This document shows, in pieces, positions 6,407-7,426 of a DNA stretch of 7,426 nucleotides. The stretch is taken from positions 1 to 7,426 of the forward strand of contig JAJZFO010000340.1 in NCBI GenBank assembly GCA_021805305.1, given 5' to 3'. Source of the stretch: Actinomycetes bacterium. GTDB lineage: Bacteria > Actinomycetota > Acidimicrobiia > Acidimicrobiales > RAAP-2. Within the stretch, counting starts at the first letter, position 1. Each line of letters starts with the position of its first letter. The notes below the pieces were generated by a model that saw nothing but the letters and a program-made list of their open reading frames with translations, did not search any database and was not told the DNA's origin. The position numbers and the translations under genes were made by a program.

Positions 6407-7249
6407 ATGGGTGCCGTGCGGGTCGCGGCCATCCAGATGACGTCGGGTAGCGACGTCGCGGCCAACGAGGATGCCATCTTGCGCCTGGTGGATCGCGCCG
6501 GTGACCTCGGTGCCACGTACGTGCAACTGCCCGAATACGCCACGTACTGGGGGCCGCGAAGTGGGTACGACGCGGCGGCCAAGTCCCTCGACGATGGTTT
6601 CATACGACAGTTGGGTCTGGTCGCCAAGGGGCGCGGCATCACGGTGCACGTCGGTAGCATGCTCGAGCCCGCCACCGACGGCCGGTTCTACAACACGAGC
6701 GTGGTGATCGGCGACCAGGGACGGATCGTGGCGACCTACCGTAAGGTCCACCTCTTCGACGCCCGTCCGCCCGGAGGAGTGGTCTACTACGAATCCGAGT
6801 CCATCACGCCCGGCGCGCAGCTCACCGTCGTTGCGGTGGGGGAGATGAGGGTGGGGCTCAGCATCTGCTTCGACGTGCGATTCGCCGAGCTCTACCGCGC
6901 GCTCGCCCTCGCCGGGGCGGACGTGCTGGCCGTGCCCGCCGCGTTCTCCGCGTCGACGGGTCCAGCACACTGGGACACGCTCGTGCGCGCCCGGGCCATC
7001 GAGAACCACGCCTTCGTCGTCGCCGCCACCCAGGTGGGGGTGACCACCGAAGGGCTGGCCACGCACGGTCACTCGATGATCGTGGACCCCTGGGGCGTCA
7101 CGCTCACCGAGTCGTCGCGCACGGACGAGGACGTGCTGGTCGCCGATCTCGACCTCGAGCAGGTGGCGCGGCGGCGCGCCCAGATCGACGTACTGCACTT
7201 GCGACGCCCCGAAGTGTACGAGGGCCCCGTCACCTCGCCCAAGGACTGA
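6407..7249 (+). CDS. Carbon-nitrogen hydrolase, Nit1/Nit2-type amidase
   Basis: This complete 280-residue protein belongs to the nitrilase superfamily (CN hydrolases), cytoplasmic enzymes that hydrolyse amide or nitrile C-N bonds. The Glu-Lys-Cys triad is visible: E43 in QLPEYATY, K113 in YRKVHLFD, and C154 in GLSICFDVRFAELYR. The KVHLFD and C[YF]D[VL]RF-ELYR signatures and the length favour the Nit branch (deaminated glutathione amidase, or omega-amidase-like) over nitrilases proper, but the substrate cannot be read from the sequence. The ATG at 6407 is preceded by GGTGGG at five bases; GTG at 6416 is a shorter alternative start. It lies 78 bp after dnaE2 and nine bases before an epimerase-like gene, with which it may be co-transcribed. 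Nothing suggests a role in DNA repair. Confidence 0.93.
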   Translation: MGAVRVAAIQMTSGSDVAANEDAILRLVDRAGDLGATYVQLPEYATYWGPRSGYDAAAKSLDDGFIRQLGLVAKGRGITVHVGSMLEPATDGRFYNTSVVIGDQGRIVATYRKVHLFDARPPGGVVYYESESITPGAQLTVVAVGEMRVGLSICFDVRFAELYRALALAGADVLAVPAAFSASTGPAHWDTLVRARAIENHAFVVAATQVGVTTEGLATHGHSMIVDPWGVTLTESSRTDEDVLVADLDLEQVARRRAQIDVLHLRRPEVYEGPVTSPKD

Positions 7250-7258
7250 GACGGTGAC

Positions 7259-7426
7259 GTGAAGGTCCTCGTCCTCGGGGGCAGCGTCTTCCTCTCACGC
7301 GCCGTGGCCCAGGCGCACCGCGCGCGCGCCGACGACGTCACGTGTCTGGTGCGCAACGCTGAAGGACGGCTGCCCGCGGTGGTGCGCGCGGTGGCGGCCG
7401 ATCGTGCGCTCGGGACGAGCGCCTAC
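7259..7426 (+). CDS. NAD-dependent epimerase/dehydratase-like protein, 5' part (cut by window edge)
   Basis: From GTG at 7259 the frame is open to the window end (56 codons). The start VKVLVLGGSVFLSRAVAQA resembles the N-terminal beta strand and NAD(P)-binding loop of extended short-chain dehydrogenases (usually KVLVLGGTxFLGRAV). The last glycine of the loop is Ser here. A second strand, DDVTCLVRN (about 26-34), follows where the family has the cofactor-discriminating strand. It begins nine bases after the CN hydrolase stop, suggesting one transcript. Substrate and exact subfamily cannot be assigned from this fragment. Confidence 0.7.
   Translation, partial: MKVLVLGGSVFLSRAVAQAHRARADDVTCLVRNAEGRLPAVVRAVAADRALGTSAY

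Noticed and set aside
6263..7198. Minus-strand open frame of 311 codons opposite the CN hydrolase
   Set aside because: It is a shadow of the plus-strand gene with the intact Glu-Lys-Cys triad. The translation has no recognisable domain.

Overview
The window looks like chromosomal DNA from a high-GC actinobacterium. The evidence is GC-rich, G/C-ending codons, frequent GTG starts, a Gram-positive/actinobacterial LexA operator, and the mycobacterial-type arrangement of DNA-damage mutagenesis genes. An Acidimicrobiia-like lineage would fit, but the sequence alone does not fix the taxonomy.

Layout from left to right. (1) Bases 1-713 (+) hold the 3' part of a gene for a collagen-like Gly-X-Thr repeat protein, cut by the window edge. 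(2) Bases 710-1417 (-) encode a complete SRAP-domain protein (YedK/HMCES family), whose stop codon overlaps the stop of the collagen-like gene. (3) A 70-bp divergent intergenic region carries a perfect LexA/SOS operator (Cheo-box type, 1481-1494) and a plausible promoter. (4) Bases 1488-6328 (+) are a tight cassette: imuA-like, imuB and dnaE2, with no gap between imuA and imuB and a one-base overlap between imuB and dnaE2. (5) After a 78-bp gap come a Nit-type carbon-nitrogen hydrolase (6407-7249) and the first 56 codons of an NAD-dependent epimerase-like gene (7259 to the window end).

The centre of the window is an SOS-inducible translesion 'mutasome'. DnaE2 is the error-prone polymerase. 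ImuB is the catalytically dead Y-family adapter that binds the sliding clamp, and the ImuA-like protein is the RecA-related accessory factor. The divergent SRAP protein is expected to cross-link to and shield abasic sites in single-stranded DNA, so the locus combines lesion bypass with abasic-site protection. SRAP linkage to SOS mutagenesis genes is already known in bacteria. The unusual points are an ImuB that lacks most of the N-terminal Y-family region, an imuA and imuB separated in one reading frame by only a single TAG codon, and an SOS box that contains the likely imuA start codon.

There are no RNA genes, insertion sequences, CRISPR arrays or convincing terminators, and no gene-free stretch exceeds 80 bases. 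I see a known type of system with unusual details, not a clearly new system.
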